Assembly (NCBI GenBank): GCA_958295785.1
Contig: OY282377.1
Location: 2,556,394 to 2,620,393, forward strand
From: an uncultured Latescibacterota bacterium
Lineage (GTDB): Bacteria; Latescibacterota; UBA2968
DNA: 64,000 nucleotides
Direction: 5' to 3'
The position numbers and the translations under genes are program-made. Of the stretch, positions 43,999 through 52,205 are shown piece by piece (positions within the stretch are counted from its first letter, which is position 1; every line of letters begins with the position of its first letter). A model generated the notes under the pieces. That model did not search any database. It was not told where the DNA came from and saw only the letters and a program-made list of their open reading frames with translations.

Positions 43999-45174
43999 AT
44001 GTCTCAAAACGGATTAACGCTCCGATACGGTTGCAACCCACATCAATCTCAGGCGCGGGCGCACGCGCGCAATGGCGAGTTGCCCTTTGCCGTGCTCAAT
44101 GGCGCGCCCGGGTATATCAACCTGCTCGACGCCCTCAATGCGTGGCAACTCGTGCGCGAACTCAAAGACGCGCTCAACTTGCCCGCAGCGGCGTCTTTCA
44201 AACACATCAGCCCCGCGGGTGCGGCGGTTGCCGTGCCCATGTCCGACGCGCTTCAACGGGCGTATTTTGTCCATGACCTCGATCTCTCGCCCCTGGCGAC
44301 GGCTTATGCGCGCGCGCGCGGTGCGGATCGGCTTTCATCATTTGGCGACTGGGTCGCGTTGAGCGATGAAGTGGATGAATCAACGGCGCGCGTACTCAGC
44401 CGCGAAGTCTCGGATGGCATTATTGCCCCGGCCTATCGCGCCGAGGCACTCGATATTCTCAAAAAGAAAAAACGCGGCGCGTATATCATTCTCCAGATGG
44501 ATGAGACCCACGCGCCGACCGGCACGGAAACCCGCGATGTTTTCGGCATTGTGCTGGAACAAACGCGCAACACCCAACCGATTACCCCAGACATTTTCGC
44601 GCATATTGTGACCCAAAACAAAGAGATCCCTCCCGAAGCCCAGCGCGATATGCTCATAGCGACGATCGCTTTGAAATACACGCAGTCCAACTCGATGTGC
44701 TTTGCGCTTGACGGACAGGTGATCGGCAATGGCGCGGGGCAGCAAAATCGCTTGGCCTGCACGGAAATTGCCGCGGGCAAGGCCGAGACATGGTACTTGC
44801 GCCAGCATCCGCACATTCTCGATTTCAAGTTCAAGAAAAGGCTCAAACGCCCGGCAAAGATCAACGCCATCGAAGCGTATTTGCGCGGCAATATGACCGA
44901 TCAAGAGCGCGGGGTTTGGGAAGCCTGTTTCGACGCCGTGCCCCCTCCTTTGGGCGAAGACGCCCGTCAGGCGTGGCTCGGGCAAATGCGCGATATCGCG
45001 CTCAGTTCCGATGCGTATATCCCCTTCCGAGACAATATCGACCGCGCCGCGCGCACGGGCGTCAAGTACGTGGTCGAGACCGGCGGCTCCATGCGCGATG
45101 ATGAGGTGATCGCGGCGTGCGATGAATACGGGATGCTTTTGGCAATGACCGGGGTGCGGTTGTTTCATCACTGA
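43999..45174 (+). CDS. AICAR transformylase, single-domain (PurH C-terminal type)
   Basis: 391 residues. Formylates AICAR with 10-formyl-THF in purine synthesis. LRYGCNPHQSQA at the N-terminus, SFKHISPAGAAVAVP (catalytic Lys-His), and VIGNGAGQQNRLACTEIAA are diagnostic. The usual bacterial PurH is about 520 residues with an N-terminal IMP cyclohydrolase domain; that domain is wholly absent and no gene for it is near. A stand-alone cyclohydrolase must exist elsewhere if the pathway is complete. Start ATG at 43999 with a weak ribosome-binding site. Confidence 0.9.
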   Translation: MSQNGLTLRYGCNPHQSQARAHARNGELPFAVLNGAPGYINLLDALNAWQLVRELKDALNLPAAASFKHISPAGAAVAVPMSDALQRAYFVHDLDLSPLATAYARARGADRLSSFGDWVALSDEVDESTARVLSREVSDGIIAPAYRAEALDILKKKKRGAYIILQMDETHAPTGTETRDVFGIVLEQTRNTQPITPDIFAHIVTQNKEIPPEAQRDMLIATIALKYTQSNSMCFALDGQVIGNGAGQQNRLACTEIAAGKAETWYLRQHPHILDFKFKKRLKRPAKINAIEAYLRGNMTDQERGVWEACFDAVPPPLGEDARQAWLGQMRDIALSSDAYIPFRDNIDRAARTGVKYVVETGGSMRDDEVIAACDEYGMLLAMTGVRLFHH

Positions 45175-45220
45175 CGAATGGACACACAGCAAGCGTTAGC
45201 CACCCGCGGTTTTTCAAACC

Positions 45221-45296
45221 TTAACGTAACGTCAAAGTTTTTCATTGACAGCGATGTTGCGTTAAGGTATATTTTTGCGTGCAACTTTTACGTAGC
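45221..45296 (+). promoter_or_regulatory. Sigma-70-type promoter with inverted CCTTAACG/CGTTAAGG half-sites
   Basis: TTGACA at 45245-45250 and TATATT at 45268-45273 are separated by exactly 17 bases. CCTTAACG at 45219-45226 and CGTTAAGG at 45260-45267 are inverted copies flanking the -35 box, and a third half-site, GCGTTAAAG, lies downstream near 45295. It points at the MerR-sigma factor operon; the half-sites could be bound by the MerR protein. Confidence 0.75.
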
Positions 45297-45341
45297 GTTA
45301 AAGTTCGTCCCTTTTCCATTTTTTGAACGAGGTCATGCGTT

Positions 45342-45836
45342 GTGTCAAAATGCAATGACGGTCTGATGCACATTGGGAAATTGGCCAAAGAAGCCGGCAC
45401 GACCACGCGCACTGTGCGCTATTACGAAGAGATGGGGCTGATCTGTCCCGAATGCCGGAGCAGCGGCGGTTTTCGGTGTTATTCTCAGGAACAACTGACG
45501 CGGTTACGCATGATTTTGACCTTGAAAGAGATGGAGTTCGATCTCGAGCACATCAAGCTCATCATCGACAAACGCGAAAAACACAAAACCGCAGGCGAAC
45601 TCGCGCACGACATTCTCCACGACCTCAATGGCCGCCTGCGGGACATTGAAGAACAGATCGCCCACTACAATCAGATCCGCGAAACCCTGACCCAAACCAT
45701 AGATAGCATCTGCGCGTGTTTGCCCTGTGACCTCCGAGTTGAAGAACGCCTGTGTACAGCCTGTCAGACGCTCACCCAGTCAACATGCCCGTCCATCCCA
45801 TTTTTTCATTCACCTGCATTAGAAATCAAGTCATGA
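45342..45836 (+). CDS. MerR-family transcriptional regulator with C-terminal Cys cluster
   Basis: 164 residues from GTG at 45342 (GAGG nine bases upstream), or 156 from the ATG at 45366. N-terminal helix-turn-helix: IGKLAKEAGTTTRTVRYYEEMGL, then the wing, and a long dimerisation helix (LEHIKLIIDKREKHKTAGEL). The C-terminus has at least five cysteines, CACLPCDLRVEERLCTAC, a metal- or redox-sensing arrangement. Its stop overlaps the ATG of a sigma-70-type gene by ATGA, so the two are translated together. Its promoter is shown separately. Confidence 0.88.
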   Translation: MSKCNDGLMHIGKLAKEAGTTTRTVRYYEEMGLICPECRSSGGFRCYSQEQLTRLRMILTLKEMEFDLEHIKLIIDKREKHKTAGELAHDILHDLNGRLRDIEEQIAHYNQIRETLTQTIDSICACLPCDLRVEERLCTACQTLTQSTCPSIPFFHSPALEIKS

Positions 45837-46729
45837 CCAAAACGCCGCAATCCACACAGACCCGTAGGGCAAAAAAAACAGCGCGCGAGCACCTCCCCGG
45901 TTCGCCTGCGGGCAATCCGCCTCGGGGCGAACTCACGGACCTGTACTTGCGCGACATTCGCAAATACGCGCCCCTTTCCCGCGAAGACGAGGGCAAAGCC
46001 ATCAACGCCGCGCGCAACGGCGATCAAAACGCGCTGAATCATCTCATCACGGCCAATTTGCGCTTTGTCGTGCGCGTGGCCGGCGAATACACGGGCCGCG
46101 GCCTGCCCTTTTCCGACCTCATCGCCGAAGGCAACATGGGCCTGATTCGCGCGACCCAAACCTTTGAGCCAGAGCGCGGCACCAAATTCATCACGTACGC
46201 GGTTTGGTGGATTCGCCAAGCCATTCTCACGGCGATCAACCGGCAGACGCACGCGGTCGCGTTTCCGGTCAATCAGTTGGACGACCGCGACGCACTCAAC
46301 AAAGTGTCTGCGGCCCTCGCGCAGGAATACGGTCGCGTTCCCGATATGGATGAATTGATTTCGGAAACCGATTTTTCACCGCGCCGGGTCCACAGAGCAC
46401 TTCAAACGAGTCAAACATCTGTTTCACTCGACAGCGCGGTATATGCAGACGGGGTTCGCCAGTTCGCCGACATTGTTCCCGACGATGCACCACTTCCCGA
46501 CGAACAGATGCAGACCAACCGCTTGCGCGACCGCTTGCACCAAAGCCTGTCCGACCTGCCCGAGCGCGAAGCCGAAATTATCAACCGCTATTTCGGTCTC
46601 GACATGGACAACGCGGAATCGCTCACGCAAGTGGGCAAGCGGTTTCACATCAGCCGCGAGCGCGTGCGCCAACTCAAAGACCGCGCCCTGGGCCGCTTGC
46701 GCGAGCACTTGGAAGACATTGCGGTGTGA
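45833..46729 (+). CDS. Sigma-70-family RNA polymerase sigma factor (RpoD/RpoS-like)
   Basis: 298 residues. Region 1.2 (LTDLYLRDIRKYAPLSREDE), region 2 (ANLRFVVRVAGEYTGRGLP, then FITYAVWWIRQAI), region 3, and region 4 with the helix-turn-helix (VGKRFHISRERVRQLKDRAL). It lacks region 1.1, so it is a group 2 or 3 type rather than the housekeeping factor. ATGA overlap with the MerR gene. Together they look like a stress or metal responsive sigma module. It ends next to a REP-like array. Confidence 0.9.
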   Translation: MTKTPQSTQTRRAKKTAREHLPGSPAGNPPRGELTDLYLRDIRKYAPLSREDEGKAINAARNGDQNALNHLITANLRFVVRVAGEYTGRGLPFSDLIAEGNMGLIRATQTFEPERGTKFITYAVWWIRQAILTAINRQTHAVAFPVNQLDDRDALNKVSAALAQEYGRVPDMDELISETDFSPRRVHRALQTSQTSVSLDSAVYADGVRQFADIVPDDAPLPDEQMQTNRLRDRLHQSLSDLPEREAEIINRYFGLDMDNAESLTQVGKRFHISRERVRQLKDRALGRLREHLEDIAV

Positions 46730-46749
46730 AAGGCGAAAAGCAGGTAGGG

Positions 46750-46815
46750 TCCTGTGCCCGCCCGAATAGATGAAACGTAGGGGCGATGCCCCTATGCTCG
46801 CCCGAATAGATGATA
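46750..46815. repeat. REP-like 40-bp unit, about 1.7 copies
   Basis: CCTGTGCCCGCCCGAATAG then TAGGGGCGATGCCCC and CTCGCCCGAATAGATGA: two units in tandem with the same period as at 5201-5345. Confidence 0.85.
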
Positions 46816-46823
46816 CCAAACGG

Positions 46824-47261
46824 ATCATGGGTTGCTTGTCTCAAGCGTTTGGCCCTACCGCATCGTTTGTTGCCTTCGATGCGTTGGCTACGCCTGTGCC
46901 TACGGCGTGCGGCGTCAAACGCTCAAATTATTCGCGTTTTCATACTTGTTTTCAACAGCAAAAAAAAGTAGGCGAGCGGGGTACAACTGCCTTAGCAGTT
47001 CAAAAATGCCGCTCTCATGCGCCGAGAGGCTGGCACAGCGCAAATCGCTTTGCGGGTCGCACAACATGCGTTGGCCTGCCAAGTGGGTTGCAAGAGGGAG
47101 GTTGGTTGCGAGATGGCCTTGCGCGCTGTGCGCGATGGGTTTATCTGATGGTCTTTTGCGATGGCCTTATTGCAATGGCTCTTCTGAATGACTGCGTAAC
47201 GTCAAGGGAATCATTTGCGGGTCGCATATCGCATTACATGAGGCCAACTGAAAATCAATTT
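46824..47261. repeat. Long intergenic element, copy A
   Basis: About 440 bp shared with 51777-52090 (inverted) and 55081-55522. Contains GCGTTGGCTACGCCTGTGCC, an A8 tract, AACTGCCTTAGCAGTT (perfect 6-bp arms), AAAATGCCGCTCTCATGCGC, and TGAATGACTGCGTAACGTCA near the right end. No protein-coding content is convincing. It fills the space between the sigma factor and the amidohydrolase genes. Confidence 0.85.
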
Positions 47262-47271
47262 GGTATGAAAC

Positions 47272-47304
47272 GTAGGGGCGATGCCCCGTGCTCGCCCGAT
47301 AATC
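47272..47304. repeat. Single REP-like unit
   Basis: TAGGGGCGATGCCCCGTGC then TCGCCCGATAAT, one unit of the 40-bp family, immediately after long element copy A and ahead of the amidohydrolase gene. Confidence 0.8.
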
Positions 47305-47355
47305 CTGAAAATTCTCTAATCCTCCAAGCCTGATTCAGAAGGGGTTTTTTGTCCT

Positions 47356-48186
47356 ATGATCATCGACACACACATCCATATTTACGATCCCACGCGCCCA
47401 CAGGGCGTGCCCTTTCCCGAACCCGATGACGAGATTTATCGCCGCGTGATGCCCGAAGATTACAGGGCATTGGTCGCGTCTGAAGGGGTTGATGGCGCGA
47501 TCATCGTCGAAGCGAGTACCTGGGTTGCAGACAACCAATGGGTGCTCGATGTGATAGAAAGCGATCCGTTTATCAAAGGGCTGGTCGGCAACCTCGATCC
47601 ACGCGCTGATGACTTTGGCGATCACCTCAATCGCTTGGCGGCCAATCCGCTCTTTTTGGGCATTCGCCCGCGCACCCATCCGTGGGAACGCGAAGATGTG
47701 GGCAAAATGGCTGGGGCTTTTGAAAAACTCGTTGAACGCGATCTCGAACTCGATACCGGAATCAGCGAGGCCGTTGTCGAACTCGCCCGGCGATTGCCCG
47801 CGCTCCGCATGGTGATCAACCACTGCGGCAATATCCCCGCAGACGGCAAACCCATCGCGCCCGCGCAAATGGAACTCATGGCAAAAGCCGCCGAACAGCC
47901 CAATATTTTTTGCAAAGTGTCGGGCTTGATGGATCTGCGTTGCCAAGTCCGCCCCGCACCTACGGATCTCGACTTTTACATTTATTTGCTCGACGCGCTG
48001 TGGAATCTGTTCGGCGAAGACCGCGTGATTTACGGCAGCGATTGGCCCGTGCTCGAACGCAGTGGCCGCACGCCTGCCGACGCGCAACGCCTCGTGTATC
48101 ACTACTTTTCCCAAAAGGGCGACGCGGTGTTGGAGAAATATTTTTGGAAAAATGCCAAGCTCGCGTATCAATGGCCCGATAGATAA
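47356..48186 (+). CDS. Metal-dependent amidohydrolase (amidohydro_2/TIM-barrel)
   Basis: 276 residues. IIDTHIHIYDP gives the first metal-binding His-x-His; a third histidine lies in INHCGN (about residue 155), and the catalytic Asp in IYGSDWPVLE (about 237). This is the family of 2-pyrone-4,6-dicarboxylate lactonase- and fucono-lactonase-like hydrolases, acting on lactones or related cyclic acids. It is followed 11 bases later by a TauD-like dioxygenase gene, apparently one operon. Confidence 0.9.
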   Translation: MIIDTHIHIYDPTRPQGVPFPEPDDEIYRRVMPEDYRALVASEGVDGAIIVEASTWVADNQWVLDVIESDPFIKGLVGNLDPRADDFGDHLNRLAANPLFLGIRPRTHPWEREDVGKMAGAFEKLVERDLELDTGISEAVVELARRLPALRMVINHCGNIPADGKPIAPAQMELMAKAAEQPNIFCKVSGLMDLRCQVRPAPTDLDFYIYLLDALWNLFGEDRVIYGSDWPVLERSGRTPADAQRLVYHYFSQKGDAVLEKYFWKNAKLAYQWPDR

Positions 48187-48196
48187 GGAATTGCCC

Positions 48197-49000
48197 ATGC
48201 AAATCATCCCTTCTAATGGCGCGCTCGGGGCGGAAATCCGGGGCGTGGATCTTTCGCAGGCACTCGACGATGATGCTGTCCAAGCCATTCGCCGCGCATT
48301 GCGCGATTATTGCGTCGTGTATTTTCGCGATCAGGTGTTGCGCGATGAAGATCAAATTCGCTTTACCAATTATTTTGGCCGCGCCGTTGAACACGTTCGC
48401 AAACAGCGCGACCGCGAGCACAAAGAAATTTTCATCGTTTCCAATATCGAGGAAAACGGCGAGCCTATCGGCGCGTTGGGCGATAGCGAAATCGGCTTTC
48501 ACTCCGATTTGTCGTATCTCAAACGCCCCGGCACCATCTCTGTGCTCTACGCGCTTGAAATCCCCCGCACGGGCGGCAATACGCAGTGGTGCAACTGCTA
48601 TGCCGCGTACGAAGCCTTGGATGCAGACACAAAAAAACGGCTCACAGGGCTGCGAGCCGTACACCGCCATTATGTTGAAGCACAAAATCCTCCCGAGCGC
48701 GTGGACCACCCGGTTGTGCGTACTCATCCGGAAACCGGGCGCAAATCGCTTTATGCAGGGCCTCACCTGACCAAATATATCCTCGGCATGCCCGCCGATG
48801 AGAGCCGCGCGCTTCTCAACGCCCTGTTTGAACACGCGGCCCGTCCGGAATTTATTTGGACGCACACATGGCGCGTTGGCGATCTGGTCATGTGGGACAA
48901 CCGCCCCACCATGCATCGCCGCGAACCCTTCCCCCCATCGGAACGCCGCCTGATGAAACGCACGCAGGTTTTCAATGCGGATGATATACCTTATGCGTAA
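48197..49000 (+). CDS. TauD/TfdA-family Fe(II)/2-oxoglutarate dioxygenase
   Basis: 267 residues. The ATG at 48197 has an AAGGA ribosome-binding site and starts the classic MQIIPSNGALGAEIRGVDLS. Metal site: FHSDLSY (His-x-Asp near residue 103) and the distal His in TMHRREPF; the 2-oxoglutarate Arg follows in MKRTQVF. Family members hydroxylate taurine, sulfonates, phenoxyacetates or similar acids. The neighbouring amidohydrolase suggests breakdown of a ring acid or an organosulfur compound. Confidence 0.92.
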   Translation: MQIIPSNGALGAEIRGVDLSQALDDDAVQAIRRALRDYCVVYFRDQVLRDEDQIRFTNYFGRAVEHVRKQRDREHKEIFIVSNIEENGEPIGALGDSEIGFHSDLSYLKRPGTISVLYALEIPRTGGNTQWCNCYAAYEALDADTKKRLTGLRAVHRHYVEAQNPPERVDHPVVRTHPETGRKSLYAGPHLTKYILGMPADESRALLNALFEHAARPEFIWTHTWRVGDLVMWDNRPTMHRREPFPPSERRLMKRTQVFNADDIPYA

Positions 49001-49030
49001 AAAGGCTGGCGTGGAAAGGTGGTAATTGGC

Positions 49031-49066
49031 AAGAGGGGCACGCGATATCCGTGCCCCTCTTTTTTA
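49031..49066. terminator. Intrinsic terminator shared by convergent genes
   Basis: AGAGGGGCACG (49032-49042), a 7-base loop and CGTGCCCCTCT (49050-49060), then a T-rich run. A-rich bases precede the left arm less strongly, so it acts chiefly on the plus strand; its T run abuts the stop codon of the minus-strand oxygenase. Confidence 0.9.
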
Positions 49067-49954
49067 TACGCGATGCAAATGGATGCCCTTGCTCGTTCTC
49101 AGATCCGTGATCCAGCGTTTGCACCATTCGTCAAAGCTGTCTTGCACGCAGGCGGGATTTGCTTTGCTGTGGACGATGAACTCGGGCCAAAACGGGCGTC
49201 CCGTGGGCGTGCCCGTTTTTTGAAAGCGCAAATCCATGCTCCAGCGCACGAGGTTTGAGCGATTGGGCTGTCCCCTGTGCGGCGTGTACGCGCTCATCAG
49301 CAACACGTCGCCGCGCTTCATCGCGCAGTTGACGGGCTCGCGCTCGGGCATAAACTGGGGCTTGATCATGGTGCCGCCCTCGCGCTGGTGTTCGAGCAGG
49401 CCCATGGGCACCACGCGCGGCAACACTTGTAGGCACCCGCGTTCCGGCGTCACATCCACGAGTGGAATCCAGCAAGTGATGATTTCTGAAACATCGGCCT
49501 CTTCTTTGGTCACGCCCTGATCCTGGTGCCACGGCACTTGCCCGGGCTGTTTTTCGCGCGCGGGCAAATAGGGCCGAAAGTGTTGAATGGGACTCAAGGT
49601 GATCTCCGGGCCGATCAGGGACGCCACTGCGGACAACAAATTTTCATTGAAAAAAATATCGAACATCGGTTTCACGCGTGCGTGCATAATGTCCAACCCA
49701 CCTGTAAAACCGCGCAGTGCGTCGTATCCCTCGTCGTCCAACTCTTGGGCTATCGCGGCCAGCCGATAGCGAAATGGCGCGTCTGCATGCACAGACGAAA
49801 TCGCGCCTTCTGCCAAGAGCGTTTGCGCCTTTTGATTGATCAGCACGTCATAAGCGCGTTCAATCGGTTCAAAGGCATCATCGCCCAACACGCCCTCCGC
49901 AATCAAAAACCCCTGCTCGCGATAACGACCAACCTGCTCTTGCGTCAATGACAT
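49064..49954 (-). CDS. Phytanoyl-CoA dioxygenase family protein
   Basis: 296 residues. Starts MSLTQEQVGRYREQGFLIAE, the typical PhyH N-terminal segment. Metal ligands are clear: VPWHQDQGV (His-x-Asp) near residue 141, and the distal His in YTPHRGQPNRSN near 225, with the 2-oxoglutarate Arg in LVRWSMDLRF. A complete, probably active Fe(II)/2-oxoglutarate oxygenase with unknown substrate. GGAGAAAGAGA ribosome-binding site. Confidence 0.92.
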   Translation of the reverse strand: MSLTQEQVGRYREQGFLIAEGVLGDDAFEPIERAYDVLINQKAQTLLAEGAISSVHADAPFRYRLAAIAQELDDEGYDALRGFTGGLDIMHARVKPMFDIFFNENLLSAVASLIGPEITLSPIQHFRPYLPAREKQPGQVPWHQDQGVTKEEADVSEIITCWIPLVDVTPERGCLQVLPRVVPMGLLEHQREGGTMIKPQFMPEREPVNCAMKRGDVLLMSAYTPHRGQPNRSNLVRWSMDLRFQKTGTPTGRPFWPEFIVHSKANPACVQDSFDEWCKRWITDLRTSKGIHLHRV

Positions 49955-50117
49955 GATCTCTTTCTCCTAAAAAAATGGGGGAATCGCGTTTTCAATGAGA
50001 AAATAGCGGAGAAAATAAAAAGCGCAAGACAAAGCCTCGCGCTGTGGTTTCAATCGCTGTTCTGTTGATGGTCTTTGGGCACGGGGGCCGCACTCCTACT
50101 CACTATGTCTTTTGCCT

Positions 50118-51167
50118 TCACACCGCCATTTTCGCGCGGATGGTCGGGTGGTGCTGGTAATTGACCAGTTCAAAATCGTCCATCTCAAAATCGTCGATCT
50201 CGGTTTGACCGCGGTCTGCAATCCGCAACTGGGGCAGGGGATACGGCGTGCGAGACAGTTGCGCTTTGACCGCGTCGAGATGGTCGAGATAAATGTGTGC
50301 ATCGCCGAGGACGTGAATAAATTCGTGCGGCACGAGCCCTGTGATTTTGGCGACCATGTGCAACAATGTGGAATAGGACGCGATGTTGAGGGGCACGCCC
50401 AAAAACATATCGCCTGATCGCTGATACATCTGCAAAGACAAGTTGCCCTCTGCCACGTAAAATTGGAATAGGACATGACACGGGGGCAGGGCCACTTTCT
50501 GAGGGCTTATTTCAGCCGCATTCCACGCATTGACCAAAATGCGCCGCGATTCGGGATTTTCTCGAATCAAATCTATCGCCTCTTGAAGTTGATCCACTTT
50601 CTTGCCAAAGCGGTCCTGCCAGCGCCGCCATGGATGACGTGTCACTTTCTTTTTTTGATCGTCCCACTGGTACTCCCACTGCTCACCAGAATTAATTTCT
50701 TTTTTTTTTCCGTTCACTTTTTTCTTTTGATCGTCCCACAGGCACCGCCACTTCTCACCAAAATCAATTTCTTTTTGTCGCTCGTCCACCTCACTTGAGT
50801 CCTCTTTCTTTCCATAGCAAGTCTGATATTCCCGCCACTGCATACCGTAAATGCGCCCCATTTCACCGTCTTCTTTGTACACCCTTCTACCATTCGAACA
50901 ATAATCCTTGTAATTGCCATCCCACAGCCGATTGCTTTTCAAATAAGTCGTCAAATCGTGAATGTTGTCTGATCCCGACACAAACCACAGCAATTCCGAG
51001 AGCATGGACTTCCACACCAGTCGCTTGGTCGTCACGGCCGGAAATCCATCGGCCATCGCGTAACGCGCCTGAAGGCCAAAACACGAGATCGTGCCCACGC
51101 CCGTGCGGTCATTTTTTTGCACGCCGTGGTCGAGAATATATCGCAGTTGATCGAGATATGTGTGCAT
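50118..51167 (-). CDS. thyA: Thymidylate synthase with a duplicated charged insertion
   Basis: 349 residues; the usual enzyme is about 264. Makes dTMP from dUMP and methylene-THF. Family core is intact: KNDRTGVGTISCFG, LLWFVSGSDNI, the catalytic Cys in LPPCHVLFQFYVAEG, YQRSGDMFLGVPLNIASY, HVLGDAHIYLDHLD, and the NYQHHPTIRAKMAV end. Between GRIYGMQWREYQ and HPWRRWQDRFGKKVDQ an extra stretch of about 60 residues contains two copies of a 24-residue unit (WDDQKKKV, with EKW or EQW). It is upstream of folA, the usual partner that regenerates THF. Confidence 0.94.
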   Translation of the reverse strand: MHTYLDQLRYILDHGVQKNDRTGVGTISCFGLQARYAMADGFPAVTTKRLVWKSMLSELLWFVSGSDNIHDLTTYLKSNRLWDGNYKDYCSNGRRVYKEDGEMGRIYGMQWREYQTCYGKKEDSSEVDERQKEIDFGEKWRCLWDDQKKKVNGKKKEINSGEQWEYQWDDQKKKVTRHPWRRWQDRFGKKVDQLQEAIDLIRENPESRRILVNAWNAAEISPQKVALPPCHVLFQFYVAEGNLSLQMYQRSGDMFLGVPLNIASYSTLLHMVAKITGLVPHEFIHVLGDAHIYLDHLDAVKAQLSRTPYPLPQLRIADRGQTEIDDFEMDDFELVNYQHHPTIRAKMAV

Positions 51168-51200
51168 AAAAACCCCATTTATGATTCAAAGCGGTTTCTT

Positions 51201-51665
51201 CTACTTTTCGCGTTCGTAATATACCACGGTGAATTGGTCGCGCAACTCTTTTTGCGATATCGTCCATTCTCGTTCATCAAACTCGGGAAAGTAGGCATCG
51301 CCTTCGTACTCAGCGTGGATATGCGACAGGATCATACGGTCGGCTTTTGGGAGGGTTGCGCGGTAAATTTCACCGCCCCCGCATATAAATACTTCCCGTC
51401 CGTAAGACTCGGCCTTTTCTATTCCTTCTTTCACAGACCGGCAAACATCCACGTCTTTCGCGGCGGGCATGGATCGGCTCACAATCACATGCGGGCGGCC
51501 CGGCAGGGGTTTGCCCCCGATAGATTGATATGTCTTGCGCCCCATTAAAATGACGTGTCCGCTTGTCGTGCGCCGAAAGTGCTTCGCCTCTGCCGAAATA
51601 TGCCAGGGCATTTTGTTGTCTTTTCCAATCACGCGGTTTTTGTCCATGGCTGCGATGATGGTCAT
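51201..51665 (-). CDS. folA: Dihydrofolate reductase
   Basis: 154 residues. NADPH-dependent reduction of dihydrofolate. IIAAMDKNRVIGKDNKMPWHI contains the catalytic loop; ILMGRKTYQSIGG and FICGGGEIYRATL are NADPH-binding segments. Order thyA after folA on the same strand (folA upstream), 33 bases apart: a classic folate operon. GGAGAAAA ribosome-binding site before the ATG at 51665. Confidence 0.95.
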   Translation of the reverse strand: MTIIAAMDKNRVIGKDNKMPWHISAEAKHFRRTTSGHVILMGRKTYQSIGGKPLPGRPHVIVSRSMPAAKDVDVCRSVKEGIEKAESYGREVFICGGGEIYRATLPKADRMILSHIHAEYEGDAYFPEFDEREWTISQKELRDQFTVVYYEREK

Positions 51666-51717
51666 GATTTTTCTCCTGAGAAGCGGTTAGTTGCCAGCAA
51701 AACAAGCTGTCTTCAGT

Positions 51718-51748
51718 GGGCGGGCACAGGGGCCGCGCCCCTACGATT
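51718..51748. repeat. Single REP-like unit
   Basis: GGGCGGGCACAGGGGCCGCG followed by CCCCTACGATT, a 40-bp-family unit between folA and long element copy B. Confidence 0.75.
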
Positions 51749-51776
51749 CTATCCTCTGCCCTGATGTGATGCGATA

Positions 51777-52090
51777 TGTTGCCAGCAAATGATTCCCTTG
51801 ACCTTACGCAGTCATTCAGAAAAGCCATTGCAACCAGGCCATCCCAAAAGACCATCAGATAAAACCATCACGCACAGCGCGCAAGTCCATCCGCAACCCA
51901 CATCCATTTTGCAACCCACCTTGCAGGCCGGCGCATGTCGTGCTGTTACAAAAGCGCTTTGCGCTGTGCAAGCCTCTCGGCGTTTGAGAGCGGCATTTTT
52001 TGCCTACTTTTTTTTGCTGTTGAAAAAAAGTCGGTCGCCGAAGGCATCAAAGGCAACCCACAATGCTATACGTCTGTTCCTTATTCCTCA
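51777..52090. repeat. Long intergenic element, copy B (inverted, shortened)
   Basis: Reverse-complement copy of the element at 46824-47261 and 55081-55522, lacking an internal part of about 100 bases around the AACTGC/GCAGTT hairpin. Shares TTGACCTTACGCAGTCATTC, the GGCGCATGTCGTGC region and the T-rich/A-rich hairpin. Confidence 0.8.
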
Positions 52091-52095
52091 TACAC

Positions 52096-52190
52096 TGCGG
52101 GCGGGCACGGGGGCCGCGGCCCTACACACACCGCTCGTCTTGTCTCTTGCATTTTCGGGCGGGCACAGGGGCCGCGCCCCTACGATTCGC
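52096..52190. repeat. Two REP-like units
   Basis: GGGCGGGCACGGGGGCCGCG at about 52098 and GGGCGGGCACAGGGGCCGCG at about 52157, each followed by a CCCTAC word; 60 bases apart. Confidence 0.8.
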
Positions 52191-52205
52191 CTTTCTTCGT
52201 GCCCC

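Noticed and set aside
46770-47333. A 187-codon protein in long element copy A (and similar frames in copies B and C)
   Set aside because: The three copies do not keep one common frame; differences include shifts, so the frames are incidental.
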